Shown here: positions 42,977 through 51,942 of the stretch, piece by piece
Layout: the number at the start of each line of letters is the position of its first letter
Numbering within the stretch: the stretch's first letter is position 1
NCBI GenBank assembly: GCA_035463475.1
Contig: DATHTE010000008.1
Coordinates: 1-64,000 of the forward strand
From: JACPDI01 sp035463475
Lineage (GTDB): Bacteria; Acidobacteriota; Vicinamibacteria; Vicinamibacterales; 2-12-FULL-66-21
Direction: 5' to 3'
Length of the DNA stretch: 64,000 nt
Translations under genes and position numbers: made by a program
The notes under the pieces: generated by a model
What the model was told of the DNA's origin: nothing
The model's database searches: none
Seen by the model: the letters and a program-made list of their open reading frames with translations, nothing else

Positions 42977-44482
42977 GTGCTGCGCAACGTAGGAAGCACC
43001 TGGGTATTGACGCTCGTCGGCATCGCAGCCACGTACGCGCTCACGCCGTTCGTCATCGAGACGTTCGGCAAAGAGGGATACGGCACGTGGGCGCTGATCA
43101 CGTCGATGACGGGATACATCAGCCTGCTGGCGCTCGGCGTCCCCATGGCGTGCGTGCGCTACCTCGCCCAGCACGTCGCGGAGGGCGATCGCGGAATGAT
43201 GAACCGGACCATCGGCAGCTGCGCGGGTCTGTATCTCATCATCGGCGGCCTCGCAGCGCTGATCGGAGCCGTGCTGATGGCGCTGTTCGGCATGTACGAG
43301 ATCCCCGCGGTCTTCGAAATGGAGGCGCACGTCGCCTTCGGGCTGATGGTGGTGCAGGTGTCGGCCGGGTTCATCGGCCTGCTCCCCGAGGGGATTCTGT
43401 TCGCGCACCACGATTTCGTCGTGCGCAACGCGGTCCGCGTGGCCGGGGTGCTCCTGCGATTCAGCCTGACCATCGGCCTGCTCACGCTGAACGCTTCCCT
43501 GATCGCGCTTGCCGCCGTGCAGCTCCTCTGTCTTCTGTTCGACTTCGGGGTGTCCTGGCACCTCGTGCGACGCCGGTACCCGGGAGTCCGGATCAGTCTG
43601 GCGGACTTCGACGTGGCAGCCGTGCGGAAGATCCTCTCGTTCAGCGTGTACGTGTTGTTCCTTGCCGCCGGAGCGCGCCTGGCGTTCGAGACCGACGCGC
43701 TCGTGCTCGGCGCGATGCTCGGGGTCAGCGTCATCCCGTTCTACGCCGTCGCGAACAGCCTGATCGTCTACCTGATGGACTTCGTCATCGCGATCGCCGC
43801 GGTCGTGTCGCCGATGGCCACGAAGCTCAGCACGGAGGGCAAGCTCGAAGAACTCAGGGGGATCTTCCTGACCTGGTCGAAGGTCGCGCTCTCGCTCAGC
43901 CTCGCGGCGGTGCTGTTCTTGGTGACCCTGGGCCCGCGGTTCATCGGCTGGTGGATCGATCCGTCCTTCGAGCAGCCGGCGGGCCGCGTGCTCCAGATCC
44001 TGAGCCTCTCTTGCCTTCTGTTCCTTCCTGTGCGGGGCGTGGCGCTGCCGATCATGATCGGAGTAGGCAAGCCGAAGGCGGCCACCGTGGCGTTCCTCGC
44101 CTCCGGGTTGCTGAACCTCGCGCTCAGCATCCTGTTGGCGCGTCCGCTGGGCCTCGCCGGAGTCGCGCTCGGGACCGCCATCCCTAACGTCCTGTTCGCG
44201 ATCTACGTTCTTGCGATCACGTGCCGCGAGCTCCACGTGCCCATTGGCGCCTACGTGACGTACGTCGTTCCACGCGCCACGATTGGCGCGACACCGGTTC
44301 TAATCCTCTTGCTCTGGTTCAAGGTGGGACTGCAGGTCGAAACGATCCTGGGCCTCGCCGCGGCGGGCGCCGCGATGGTCGTCGTCTTTGGCCTTACGTG
44401 GATCCTCTACGTTTACCGCGGCGATCCGTACGTCGATCTGAGGCCCCACCTGGTGCGATTTCGCGTGGGGAGCCGGGCATGA
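42977..44482 (+). CDS. Polysaccharide flippase (Wzx/MOP superfamily)
   Basis: The 501-residue inner-membrane protein has about 14 transmembrane helices. Typical features are TPFVIETFGKEGYGTWALI in the first helices and VLQILSLSCLLFLPV and MIGVGKPKAATVAFLASG in the second half. These are Wzx-like oligosaccharide flippases that move lipid-linked repeat units to the periplasm. GTG 42977 follows a GGGG-containing site. No separate Wzy polymerase is recognised in the window. The stop overlaps the next start. Confidence 0.88.
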   Translation: MLRNVGSTWVLTLVGIAATYALTPFVIETFGKEGYGTWALITSMTGYISLLALGVPMACVRYLAQHVAEGDRGMMNRTIGSCAGLYLIIGGLAALIGAVLMALFGMYEIPAVFEMEAHVAFGLMVVQVSAGFIGLLPEGILFAHHDFVVRNAVRVAGVLLRFSLTIGLLTLNASLIALAAVQLLCLLFDFGVSWHLVRRRYPGVRISLADFDVAAVRKILSFSVYVLFLAAGARLAFETDALVLGAMLGVSVIPFYAVANSLIVYLMDFVIAIAAVVSPMATKLSTEGKLEELRGIFLTWSKVALSLSLAAVLFLVTLGPRFIGWWIDPSFEQPAGRVLQILSLSCLLFLPVRGVALPIMIGVGKPKAATVAFLASGLLNLALSILLARPLGLAGVALGTAIPNVLFAIYVLAITCRELHVPIGAYVTYVVPRATIGATPVLILLLWFKVGLQVETILGLAAAGAAMVVVFGLTWILYVYRGDPYVDLRPHLVRFRVGSRA

Positions 44483-45666
44483 GCCAGCTGGTTGCGGCGC
44501 TCGACTCGAGTCACGTGTTTGCTCCCATGACCCAGCCGCTGCCCGCGCCCGGTCTCGAGGTCGAGCTGCGGCGCGATCTCGACGTCCACCCGGACGACGA
44601 GGCGGCGATCGAAGCGCTGGTCGCGGCCCGGCCCGAGGTCGGCGTGTTCGTGTCGAAGCCCTGGCTGTCGGGCTTCTTTGCCGACTGCCCACCCGGCACG
44701 GAGCAGGCACTCCTGCTGTTCCGAAAAGACGGCCGGCTGCGTGCCATCGTCCCGGTCGCCGTCAGCGTGACGATGACGCACGTTCGCGTCAGGCTGCTTG
44801 GCGGCGCGCTGGGATCCGACCGGGTCGATCTGCTTGCGGCCAGGGGGTTCGAGGCCACGGCGGCCGAGACATTCCTGGCGTGGCTGCGCGGGACGTTCGG
44901 CGGCAGAGGGTTCGTGCTGGAGCTGCGGGACGTCTGCGGCACGTCGCCGCTCTGGGGCGCGATTCACCGCAGCGGCATGGAACGCACGCAGCGCCTCACG
45001 CTGCAGCCCCGTGAGATCTACCCGGCGCCGTACCTGTCGCTCAATGGAGGCGAAGCCGAGAATGCTGCCGACTCGCCTTCGAGCGCCGCGCTGCGGTCGA
45101 TGCAGAAACATCGACGCTGGCTGGAGCGTCGCTGCCGCGTCCGAATCGATCTCCTCGCGGAGCACGGAGCCGTTCTCGAGGCCTTCGAGTGTCTGGCGCG
45201 GTTCCTCGGCGCCCGCTGGCGCGGGCACGGCGGGTCCGTGCTCGACAACCACGGCGCGCTCCGGTTTCACCGCCACGTGCTGCCGCTGCTCCTTGACGCT
45301 GGCCGGTTGCGGATGATGCGCATCTCCGCGGACGCCAGGACGGTGGCGGTGTTTTACGGACTGGCCGCGGGCCGGTGGTGGGGCTACTACCTGGCCGGTT
45401 ACGACCGCGAGTGGGCCGGACGCATTCATCTGGGCCTGGTGAACCTGTCCGCGGCGATCGACCTCGCGGCGCGGGAAGGGGCGGCCGAGTTCGACTTTCT
45501 CAAGGGCGCCGAGCGGGTCAAGTACACGTGGCCCGTTCGCGAGCGCACCACGCTCGACGCCGACGTCTTCTCGGAAAACGTCAGCGTGCAGCTCACACGC
45601 GCGACCCGCGCCACGCGCGACGCGACCGCAGCGCTGACCAAGTCCGCCCGAGCGCTGTTTTCCTGA
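44479..45666 (+). CDS. CelD/BcsL-like acetyltransferase (GNAT fold)
   Basis: This 395-residue protein has VFVSKPWLSGFFADCP near the start. Its C-terminal half matches the Acetyltransf_6 (CelD/BcsL) pattern: QKHRRWLERRCRVRIDLL, then MRISADARTVAVFYGLAAG and WWGYYLAGYDREW, ending in FDFLKGAERVKYTWP. Members acylate exopolysaccharides or work near cellulose-like loci. It is preceded by the flippase and followed by a large two-part acetyltransferase, with one-base overlaps at both ends. Confidence 0.82.
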   Translation: MSQLVAALDSSHVFAPMTQPLPAPGLEVELRRDLDVHPDDEAAIEALVAARPEVGVFVSKPWLSGFFADCPPGTEQALLLFRKDGRLRAIVPVAVSVTMTHVRVRLLGGALGSDRVDLLAARGFEATAAETFLAWLRGTFGGRGFVLELRDVCGTSPLWGAIHRSGMERTQRLTLQPREIYPAPYLSLNGGEAENAADSPSSAALRSMQKHRRWLERRCRVRIDLLAEHGAVLEAFECLARFLGARWRGHGGSVLDNHGALRFHRHVLPLLLDAGRLRMMRISADARTVAVFYGLAAGRWWGYYLAGYDREWAGRIHLGLVNLSAAIDLAAREGAAEFDFLKGAERVKYTWPVRERTTLDADVFSENVSVQLTRATRATRDATAALTKSARALFS

Positions 45667-46790
45667 TGGGCACGCTGTCCATGCTCACCACCGCCGCCAG
45701 GGGGCACGTTCGGACCTTCGTGGCGCGTGACATCCCGCACGTCGCCCGGCTTCACCGCACGGTGTTCGACACCGCGGCACGCGCCGGCGCGTCGTGGCTC
45801 GACATGTACAGCGCCTATCTCACGCGCGTCTTTCTCGAGAACCCGACACGCCACCCGGCGCTCCCCTCGCTGGTGCACGAAGACGAGGACGGGTCGATCG
45901 CGGGGTTCCTCGGCGTCGTCTCCCGGCCGATGACGATGAATGGCCGGCGTTTTCAGGCGGCCATCAGCAGCCAGTTCGTCGTGGCGCCGTGCGGTCACGC
46001 GGGCCTCATCGCGCTGCGCCTCGCCAGGGCGTTCCTCGAAGGGCCGCAGGATCTCGCGATCTCGGACGAAGCCAACGACACGTCGCGCAGGATCTGGGAG
46101 GGACTCGGCGGCTCGACCTCGCTCCTGCACAGCCTTTACTGGACCCGGCCGCTGCGGCCCGCCCGGCTGGCCGTCGCGATGTTGCGCCGCCGCGTCAGGC
46201 TGGCGCCGCTCGCGGTGACGGCCGCGCCGTTCGCCCCCTTCCTCGACGCGATCGCCATGCGCGTCGCCCGGAGAGAGCTGGGCGGGGCGAGCCCCGACGT
46301 CTCGTCGGCGGAGGAACTGACGGAGCGCACGGTGCTGGCGTGCCTGCCCCGGTGCACGCGGCCGGGCACGCTGCGCGTGGAGTACGACGAGCGCACTCTC
46401 GCGTGGAGCTTCGAGCACGCAAAACGTCGCGCCGGCAGCGGCGCGTTCCACGCCGCGTCCGTCCGTAAGGGAGAAAGGGTCGTCGGCTGGTACCTGTACT
46501 GCGTGGACGCGGAACACGTCGCGCAGGTGGTGCAGATCGCGGCCGAACCGCTCCGCGTCCACGACGTGCTCGATCAGTTGTTCGCGCAGGCGGCGCGCGA
46601 CGGAGCAAACGCCGTCAGCGGACGCGTGGATCCGTCGCAGCTGCAGGCGCTCACCGATCGGCACTGCCTGCTGCACCGGCGCGGCCCGTGGGTCCTCGTC
46701 AGCACGAAACATCCCGACCTGCTCCGGTCCTTCCAGACGGGGGAGGCCTGTTTCTCGCGGCTCGACGGCGAATGGTGCCTGGGGTTCTGA
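45666..46790 (+). CDS. GNAT-like acyltransferase, copy 1
   Basis: This 374-residue protein begins with a GNAT-like domain (VRTFVARDIPHVARLHRTVF; AGFLGVVSRPMTMNGR; ISSQFVVAP; LAISDEANDTSRRIWEGLGG). A second conserved half ends FSRLDGEWCLGF. It is a paralogue of the protein at 59315, with the same length and co-linear motifs. Its start overlaps the CelD-like gene stop. Which acyl group is transferred is unknown. Confidence 0.75.
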   Translation: MGTLSMLTTAARGHVRTFVARDIPHVARLHRTVFDTAARAGASWLDMYSAYLTRVFLENPTRHPALPSLVHEDEDGSIAGFLGVVSRPMTMNGRRFQAAISSQFVVAPCGHAGLIALRLARAFLEGPQDLAISDEANDTSRRIWEGLGGSTSLLHSLYWTRPLRPARLAVAMLRRRVRLAPLAVTAAPFAPFLDAIAMRVARRELGGASPDVSSAEELTERTVLACLPRCTRPGTLRVEYDERTLAWSFEHAKRRAGSGAFHAASVRKGERVVGWYLYCVDAEHVAQVVQIAAEPLRVHDVLDQLFAQAARDGANAVSGRVDPSQLQALTDRHCLLHRRGPWVLVSTKHPDLLRSFQTGEACFSRLDGEWCLGF

Positions 46791-46791
46791 T

Positions 46792-48003
46792 ATGACGACC
46801 GTCGCGATCGTCGCGGTCGTGTTGCTGCTCTGTGCCGCCGGCGCCGAGCTGGCCGCTCGGTGGTGGCTGCATCATCGCAGCCACTACTACGTGTTGCCGC
46901 CCGGGTTGCGGCTGCGCCTTCACCCGGATCCCGACGTCTTCCCACAGCTCGAGCGCGTCGTGCGCTTCGAGACGAACAGTGAAGGGGAGCGCGGAGACGA
47001 GCCGCCTGCCACGCGCTCTGGCCTGTTTCGCATTCTCGTTGCGGGAGGCAGCCAGCCGGAAGGGTACCTCCTCGATCAGGAGACGAGCTGGCCAGGCGCG
47101 TTGCAGCGCCTGCTCGAAAGGCCCGAACATCTCGCGTCGCTCGGAGCGACGCGCGTGCACGTGGGCAGCATCGCGCGCTCCGGCGTCGGATCGGAAGCGC
47201 TCGATCTCATCCTCGAGCGGGTCCTGCCGCGCTACCCGAAGCTGTCGGCCGTTGTCATCCTGGTGGGCGCGAGCGACGTGCTTCGATGGTTGGAGTTCGG
47301 CGCGCCCCCGTCCCCGCCGCCGCCCGTCCGTGTTTCGGACGTGTTCCGCTGCCATCCGGAGCTGGCGTTCGGCTGGAGCCCGCGGCGCCTGGCGCTCGTC
47401 GAGATGGTGCTGCGGATTCGTCATCGCTGGCTGCGTCCGGTCGAAGTGCACGATCGCGCATGCCGGTGGGTCGGCCGGGCCCGCGCGATGCGGGCACGGG
47501 CGGCGGTCATCCGGACCACGACACCGGACCATGGGCCCATGCTCGCGCACTTCGAGCGTCACTTCCGACGGGCGCTCCGGCGCGCAGCGGCGCACGCCGA
47601 CCGCGTCATCGTCGTCCGGCAGCCCTGGTTCGAGTGTGCCGCGTCCGCCGAGGAGCTTGGCCTCATGTGGCACGGTGGCGCAGGGCAGGTGTGGCTGGAG
47701 AACGTGACGACGTTCTATTCGCTCGACGTCCTCTCGGATCTCATGTCCCTGCTCGACGTGCGCGCCGCGGAGATCGCGAGCGAACTCGGCGTCGAGCAGG
47801 TCGATCTGATGCCTGTCCTCGAAGCGAGCACGAGGACGTACTACGACTTCTTCCACGCGACCCCCGTGGGGGCGCGAATGATCGCAACGGCCGTGTCAGC
47901 CGCCGTGCTGCGCACGTCGATGCCGTCCCACGCCACTCCCCGTCATCACGAGACCGGGCGCCAGGTTGACGAGGCAGCGGCCGTCGAACGAAAGGTGTCC
48001 TGA
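46792..48003 (+). CDS. SGNH/GDSL-like hydrolase, membrane-anchored
   Basis: The 403-residue protein has an N-terminal membrane helix (IVAVVLLLCAAGAELAA) and then a SGNH core. The nucleophile block is VAGGSQPEG (Ser87), the third block is VGASD in place of GxND, and the terminal DxxH is DFFHATPVG (Asp352, His355). These enzymes add or remove O-acetyl groups on polysaccharides. It lies between the acyltransferase and the large secreted protein. The variant blocks leave activity probable but not certain. Confidence 0.75.
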   Translation: MTTVAIVAVVLLLCAAGAELAARWWLHHRSHYYVLPPGLRLRLHPDPDVFPQLERVVRFETNSEGERGDEPPATRSGLFRILVAGGSQPEGYLLDQETSWPGALQRLLERPEHLASLGATRVHVGSIARSGVGSEALDLILERVLPRYPKLSAVVILVGASDVLRWLEFGAPPSPPPPVRVSDVFRCHPELAFGWSPRRLALVEMVLRIRHRWLRPVEVHDRACRWVGRARAMRARAAVIRTTTPDHGPMLAHFERHFRRALRRAAAHADRVIVVRQPWFECAASAEELGLMWHGGAGQVWLENVTTFYSLDVLSDLMSLLDVRAAEIASELGVEQVDLMPVLEASTRTYYDFFHATPVGARMIATAVSAAVLRTSMPSHATPRHHETGRQVDEAAAVERKVS

Positions 48004-48076
48004 AGCACAGGCCCCGCCCGGAAGCCCGTCACGCCGGTCAGCACGACCCGCGCGTCCCTCCAAAGGTGGAACAGCC

Positions 48077-51000
48077 ATGACCGCGATCTCTCCAGCGCGC
48101 GCGACCTCCGTCCGTCTCGCGGCGCTCGTTCTCGTTCTCGGCTCGGCTCTCATCTCTCCGTCCCACGTCGCGGCGCAGCTCGGGCTGGGCAGCCTCATCG
48201 TGACCGTCACCGCGCCGCAATCAGGCTCCACTGTCAGCGGGCCGATCACTGTCTCGGCGAGCGTCAGCATCGTCGGCAGCCTTACCGTCCGAGACGTCCA
48301 GTTCAGGCTGGACGGCGCGAATCTCGGCGCCGCAGACAGCTCGGCGCCGTACGCGGTCCCCTGGGACACCAGGACCGCCACCAACGGCACGCACACGCTG
48401 GTCGCGATTGCCCGGGACCTGCTCGGCGTGACGTACGCGTCGAACCCGGTCACGGTCACCGTGTTCAACGACCTGACACCGCCGACGGTGGCGATCACCG
48501 CGCCAGCCGCCGGCGCCACCGTCGCAGGCACGATCACCATCGGCGCGAACGCGTCGGACAACGTCGCCGTCTCCGGCGTGCAGTTCCGGCTGGATGGCGT
48601 CAACCTCGGCACGGAGGACACCGCCGCGCCGTACTCAGCCGCCTGGAACACGACGATGGCCACGAACGGGACGCATACGATCACGGCCGTCGCGCGTGAC
48701 GCGGCGGGCAACGTCGCAACGTCGAGCGCCGTGACGGTCACGGTCGACAACGCCCGTCCGTCCGTCTCCATCACGGCGCCGGCGTCTGGCGCGACGCTCT
48801 CCGGCACGGTCACGGTCGCCGCCAGCGCCTCGGACAACGTCCGCGTGGCGGGAGTGCAGTTCAGGCTCGATGGCGCGAACCTCGGGGCGGAGGACACGAG
48901 CGCGCCGTACTCGGTGCCCTGGAACACGAAGACCGCTTCGGACGGGTCGCATACGCTCACTGCGGTGGCGCGCGATGGGGCGGGCAATCTCGCGACTTCC
49001 CCGACCGTCACCGTCACGGTGGACAACACCGGTCCTTCCGTCGCCATCACCTCACCGGCGCCCGGCGCGACTGTGGCTGGATCGATCACCGTCACTGCGA
49101 ACGCTTCGGACGCGAGCGGCGTGGCGGGGGTGCAGTTCAGGCTGGACGGCGCGAGCCTTGGCGCGGAAGACACCGCCGCACCGTACTCCGTCGCGTGGGA
49201 CACCGCCTCGGCCGCGAACGGCACGCATACCCTGACCGCGGTCGCGCGCGACAGCGCGGGGCAACTGACGACGTCGGCTGCCGTGACGGTGACGGTGAAC
49301 AACACCAACTCCGGTCCGACGATCGCCATCACCTCTCCTCCGTCCGGCGCGACGCTCAGCGGGACGGTGACGCTCAGCGCGGACGCTTCCGACGCCGACG
49401 GCGTCGGCGGCGTTCAGTTCCAGCTCGATGGGGCGAGCCTCGGCGCGGAAGATACCGCCCCGCCGTACTCCGTCGTGTGGGATACCGGTACCGCCACGAA
49501 CGGCACGCACACGCTGACCGCCGTCGCCCGCGACGCCCTCGGGAACACCACGACCGCCTCACCCGTCACCGTGACCGTCTCGAACGGCACGGCGTCTGTC
49601 GCGCGCGTGGAAGACACCAGCGCCTCGGTCGTTTACGTGGGTTCGTGGGCCCAGGGGAACACCGCGAAGGCCTGGAGCGGCGGAACCGCCGCGCTCGCGA
49701 CGGGTGGACCCTCCGCTACCGGCGAACCGACGCGCGCGACCCTGACTTTCACCGGGACGGGCGTGCAGTGGATCGGCTTCCAGGGCCCGCAGACAGGCAT
49801 CGCGAACGTGTACCTCGACGGCGCGTTCATGGCCGCGGTGGACACCTACGCGGCCACCGAGGCGCTCGGCGCGGTGCTGTACACCGCGAGCGGGCTCGTC
49901 TCCACGTCTCACACGTTGACGATTGATTCGACTGGCACCAGGAACCCCTCGTCGTCCGACATCTTCGTCGTCGTGGACGCCTTCGACATCACCGCGGAAG
50001 TGGGGGGCGGCGGGCCCGACACGACACCGCCTGCCGTCGCCATCAGCGCGCCGGCGGCCGGCGCGTCCGTTTCGGGGAACGTCACCGTGAGCGCCACCGC
50101 GTCGGATGACGACGCCATCGCGGGCGTGCAGTTCCAGCTTGATGGCGCACCTGTCGGCGCGGAGGACACCACCACGCCGTACTCCATCACCTGGGACACG
50201 ACGACGGTCGCCGACGGATCGCACACGCTGACCGCGATCGCCCGGGACGCCGCGGGCAACACCGCGACCTCCGCCGCGGTGACCGTGACCGTGGCCAACC
50301 ACGGCTCGACGCCGCCTTCCTCTACGATGATGACGCGGTTCGAAAACACGGACACCTCGATCGTTTACACACCGGGTTCGGCGGTCTCGGCGCCGCCCAA
50401 CTGGTGGCACGGCAGCCGCAGCCGCGGGTGGAGCGGCGAGACATCGTCGTTCAACCGCTCGGAAGGGGCACGGGCCACCTTCACGTTCACCGGCACATCA
50501 GTCGCGTGGATCGGGTTCCGCGCCTCCTGGGCGGGAATCGCTCGCGTGTATCTCGATGGTGCGTTCGCAGGCGAGCTGGATCTGTACGCGTCGGCGGAGG
50601 AGCCGCAGGCCCGTGTCTACGCGGCGTCCGGACTTGCGGCCGGTACACACACGCTTGTCGTCGAATGCACTGGGCGCAAGAACCTCAACGCGACCGACAA
50701 CGCGGTGGTCGTTGACGCGTTCGACGTGGGGCCGGCGGTCGCGCCGCCGGCCGCCGGCCGGCGGATCGAGGACACCTCCTCGTCGATGACGTTCACCGCG
50801 GGGTGGACGCCAGCGCCGCCGGGAGCGTGGAGCGGCGGGTCGGCCGCAGCCTCCTCCACCGCGGGCGCCCGCGCCACGGTGGCGTTTGCCGGCACGTCGG
50901 TGAGTCTCGTGGGCCTGCGCGGGCCGCAGACCGGCATCGCGCGCGTGTATCTGGACGGCGCGTTCCATTCCACCATTGACACGTTCTCATCGGCCGAGAT

Positions 51001-51928
51001 CCAGGCGGTCGTCTTCACCGACACGAACCTCGCGCCCGGGAACCATCAACTGGCGATCGAGGTGACGGGTACGAAGAACGCCGCGGCCACCAACCATCTG
51101 ATCGTTCTGGACGCGTTCGACGTGCGCTCGCGCTTCGAGGAAGTGGACCCGGCGGTGCGTTACACCGGCGCGTGGGTCGCGGGGGACTTCAGCGAAGCCT
51201 GGAGCGGGACGTCGGCGAACTTCGGCAGCGGATCGGCCGCGCGCGCCACCGCCGCGGGCGCGCGGGCGGAGTTCAGCTTCTCCGGAACGTCGGTGACCTG
51301 GGTCGGGTATCGCGGCCCGCAGAGCGGGATCGCGCGCGTGCATGTGGACGGAGCCTTCATCAGCGAGGTCGATACGTACGCCGCGACCGCGCAGGTGCAA
51401 GCGCCGCTGTTCACCGCGTCGGGCCTGCCCGCCGGCCCGCACGTGCTCGCGATCGAGGTCACGGGGCTGAAAAATGCCGCCTCGAGCAACGCGGTGATCG
51501 TGGTGGACGCGTTCGACGTCACCCTGCCGGCCACCCTTCCGACCGTGCGCCGCTTCCAGGAGTCGGACGCGGCGTATCCCGCGGCCGGCTGGACGCAGAG
51601 CAGCCCCAACCCGCTTTATAGCGGGACCGCCATGGCGTTCTCCAGCACGCCCGCGACCGCTGCGGAGTTCACCTTCACCGGCAGCGGGATCAGGTGGATT
51701 GGCCAGCGGGCGTTCGACGGCGGGGTCGCGCGTGTCTACGTGGACGGCGTGGTGATCGCCGACCTCGACACCTACGCGCCGATCCAGGAGGAGTACCAGG
51801 CGGTGATCTTCAGCGCCGGGCAGCTTGGCGCCGGGCCCCACACGATCCGCATCGAGGTAGCCGGCACGAAGAACGTCTCGTCCTCCGGCATACGGATCGT
51901 GGTGGACGCGTTCGAGGTGATCCAGTAA
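48077..51928 (+). CDS. Large secreted Ig-like/lectin-like multidomain protein
   Basis: The 1283-residue exported protein has a signal peptide ending near SHVAAQ. Five Ig-like modules of about 92 residues start near 37, 134, 226, 319 and 413 (VAITAPAAGATVAG; VQFRLDGANLGAEDT; HTLTAVARDGAGN). A jelly-roll-like module of 125-140 residues follows at about 508. A sixth Ig module lies at about 651, and four more jelly-roll-like modules start near 750, 894, 1017 and 1156 (GIARVYLDGAF; VVDAFDV). No LPXTG, PEP-CTERM or type-IX signal is seen. AGGTGGA precedes ATG 48077. It is probably a matrix or adhesive protein acting on the polysaccharide. Confidence 0.82.
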   Translation: MTAISPARATSVRLAALVLVLGSALISPSHVAAQLGLGSLIVTVTAPQSGSTVSGPITVSASVSIVGSLTVRDVQFRLDGANLGAADSSAPYAVPWDTRTATNGTHTLVAIARDLLGVTYASNPVTVTVFNDLTPPTVAITAPAAGATVAGTITIGANASDNVAVSGVQFRLDGVNLGTEDTAAPYSAAWNTTMATNGTHTITAVARDAAGNVATSSAVTVTVDNARPSVSITAPASGATLSGTVTVAASASDNVRVAGVQFRLDGANLGAEDTSAPYSVPWNTKTASDGSHTLTAVARDGAGNLATSPTVTVTVDNTGPSVAITSPAPGATVAGSITVTANASDASGVAGVQFRLDGASLGAEDTAAPYSVAWDTASAANGTHTLTAVARDSAGQLTTSAAVTVTVNNTNSGPTIAITSPPSGATLSGTVTLSADASDADGVGGVQFQLDGASLGAEDTAPPYSVVWDTGTATNGTHTLTAVARDALGNTTTASPVTVTVSNGTASVARVEDTSASVVYVGSWAQGNTAKAWSGGTAALATGGPSATGEPTRATLTFTGTGVQWIGFQGPQTGIANVYLDGAFMAAVDTYAATEALGAVLYTASGLVSTSHTLTIDSTGTRNPSSSDIFVVVDAFDITAEVGGGGPDTTPPAVAISAPAAGASVSGNVTVSATASDDDAIAGVQFQLDGAPVGAEDTTTPYSITWDTTTVADGSHTLTAIARDAAGNTATSAAVTVTVANHGSTPPSSTMMTRFENTDTSIVYTPGSAVSAPPNWWHGSRSRGWSGETSSFNRSEGARATFTFTGTSVAWIGFRASWAGIARVYLDGAFAGELDLYASAEEPQARVYAASGLAAGTHTLVVECTGRKNLNATDNAVVVDAFDVGPAVAPPAAGRRIEDTSSSMTFTAGWTPAPPGAWSGGSAAASSTAGARATVAFAGTSVSLVGLRGPQTGIARVYLDGAFHSTIDTFSSAEIQAVVFTDTNLAPGNHQLAIEVTGTKNAAATNHLIVLDAFDVRSRFEEVDPAVRYTGAWVAGDFSEAWSGTSANFGSGSAARATAAGARAEFSFSGTSVTWVGYRGPQSGIARVHVDGAFISEVDTYAATAQVQAPLFTASGLPAGPHVLAIEVTGLKNAASSNAVIVVDAFDVTLPATLPTVRRFQESDAAYPAAGWTQSSPNPLYSGTAMAFSSTPATAAEFTFTGSGIRWIGQRAFDGGVARVYVDGVVIADLDTYAPIQEEYQAVIFSAGQLGAGPHTIRIEVAGTKNVSSSGIRIVVDAFEVIQ

Positions 51929-51942
51929 GGGACGGACCCGAC

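Noticed and set aside
47896..49332. A 478-codon minus-strand open frame with regular VTVTAPATVAP-like repeats
   Set aside because: It is the complement of the repeated Ig-like coding region. The apparent repeats mirror those of the real protein.
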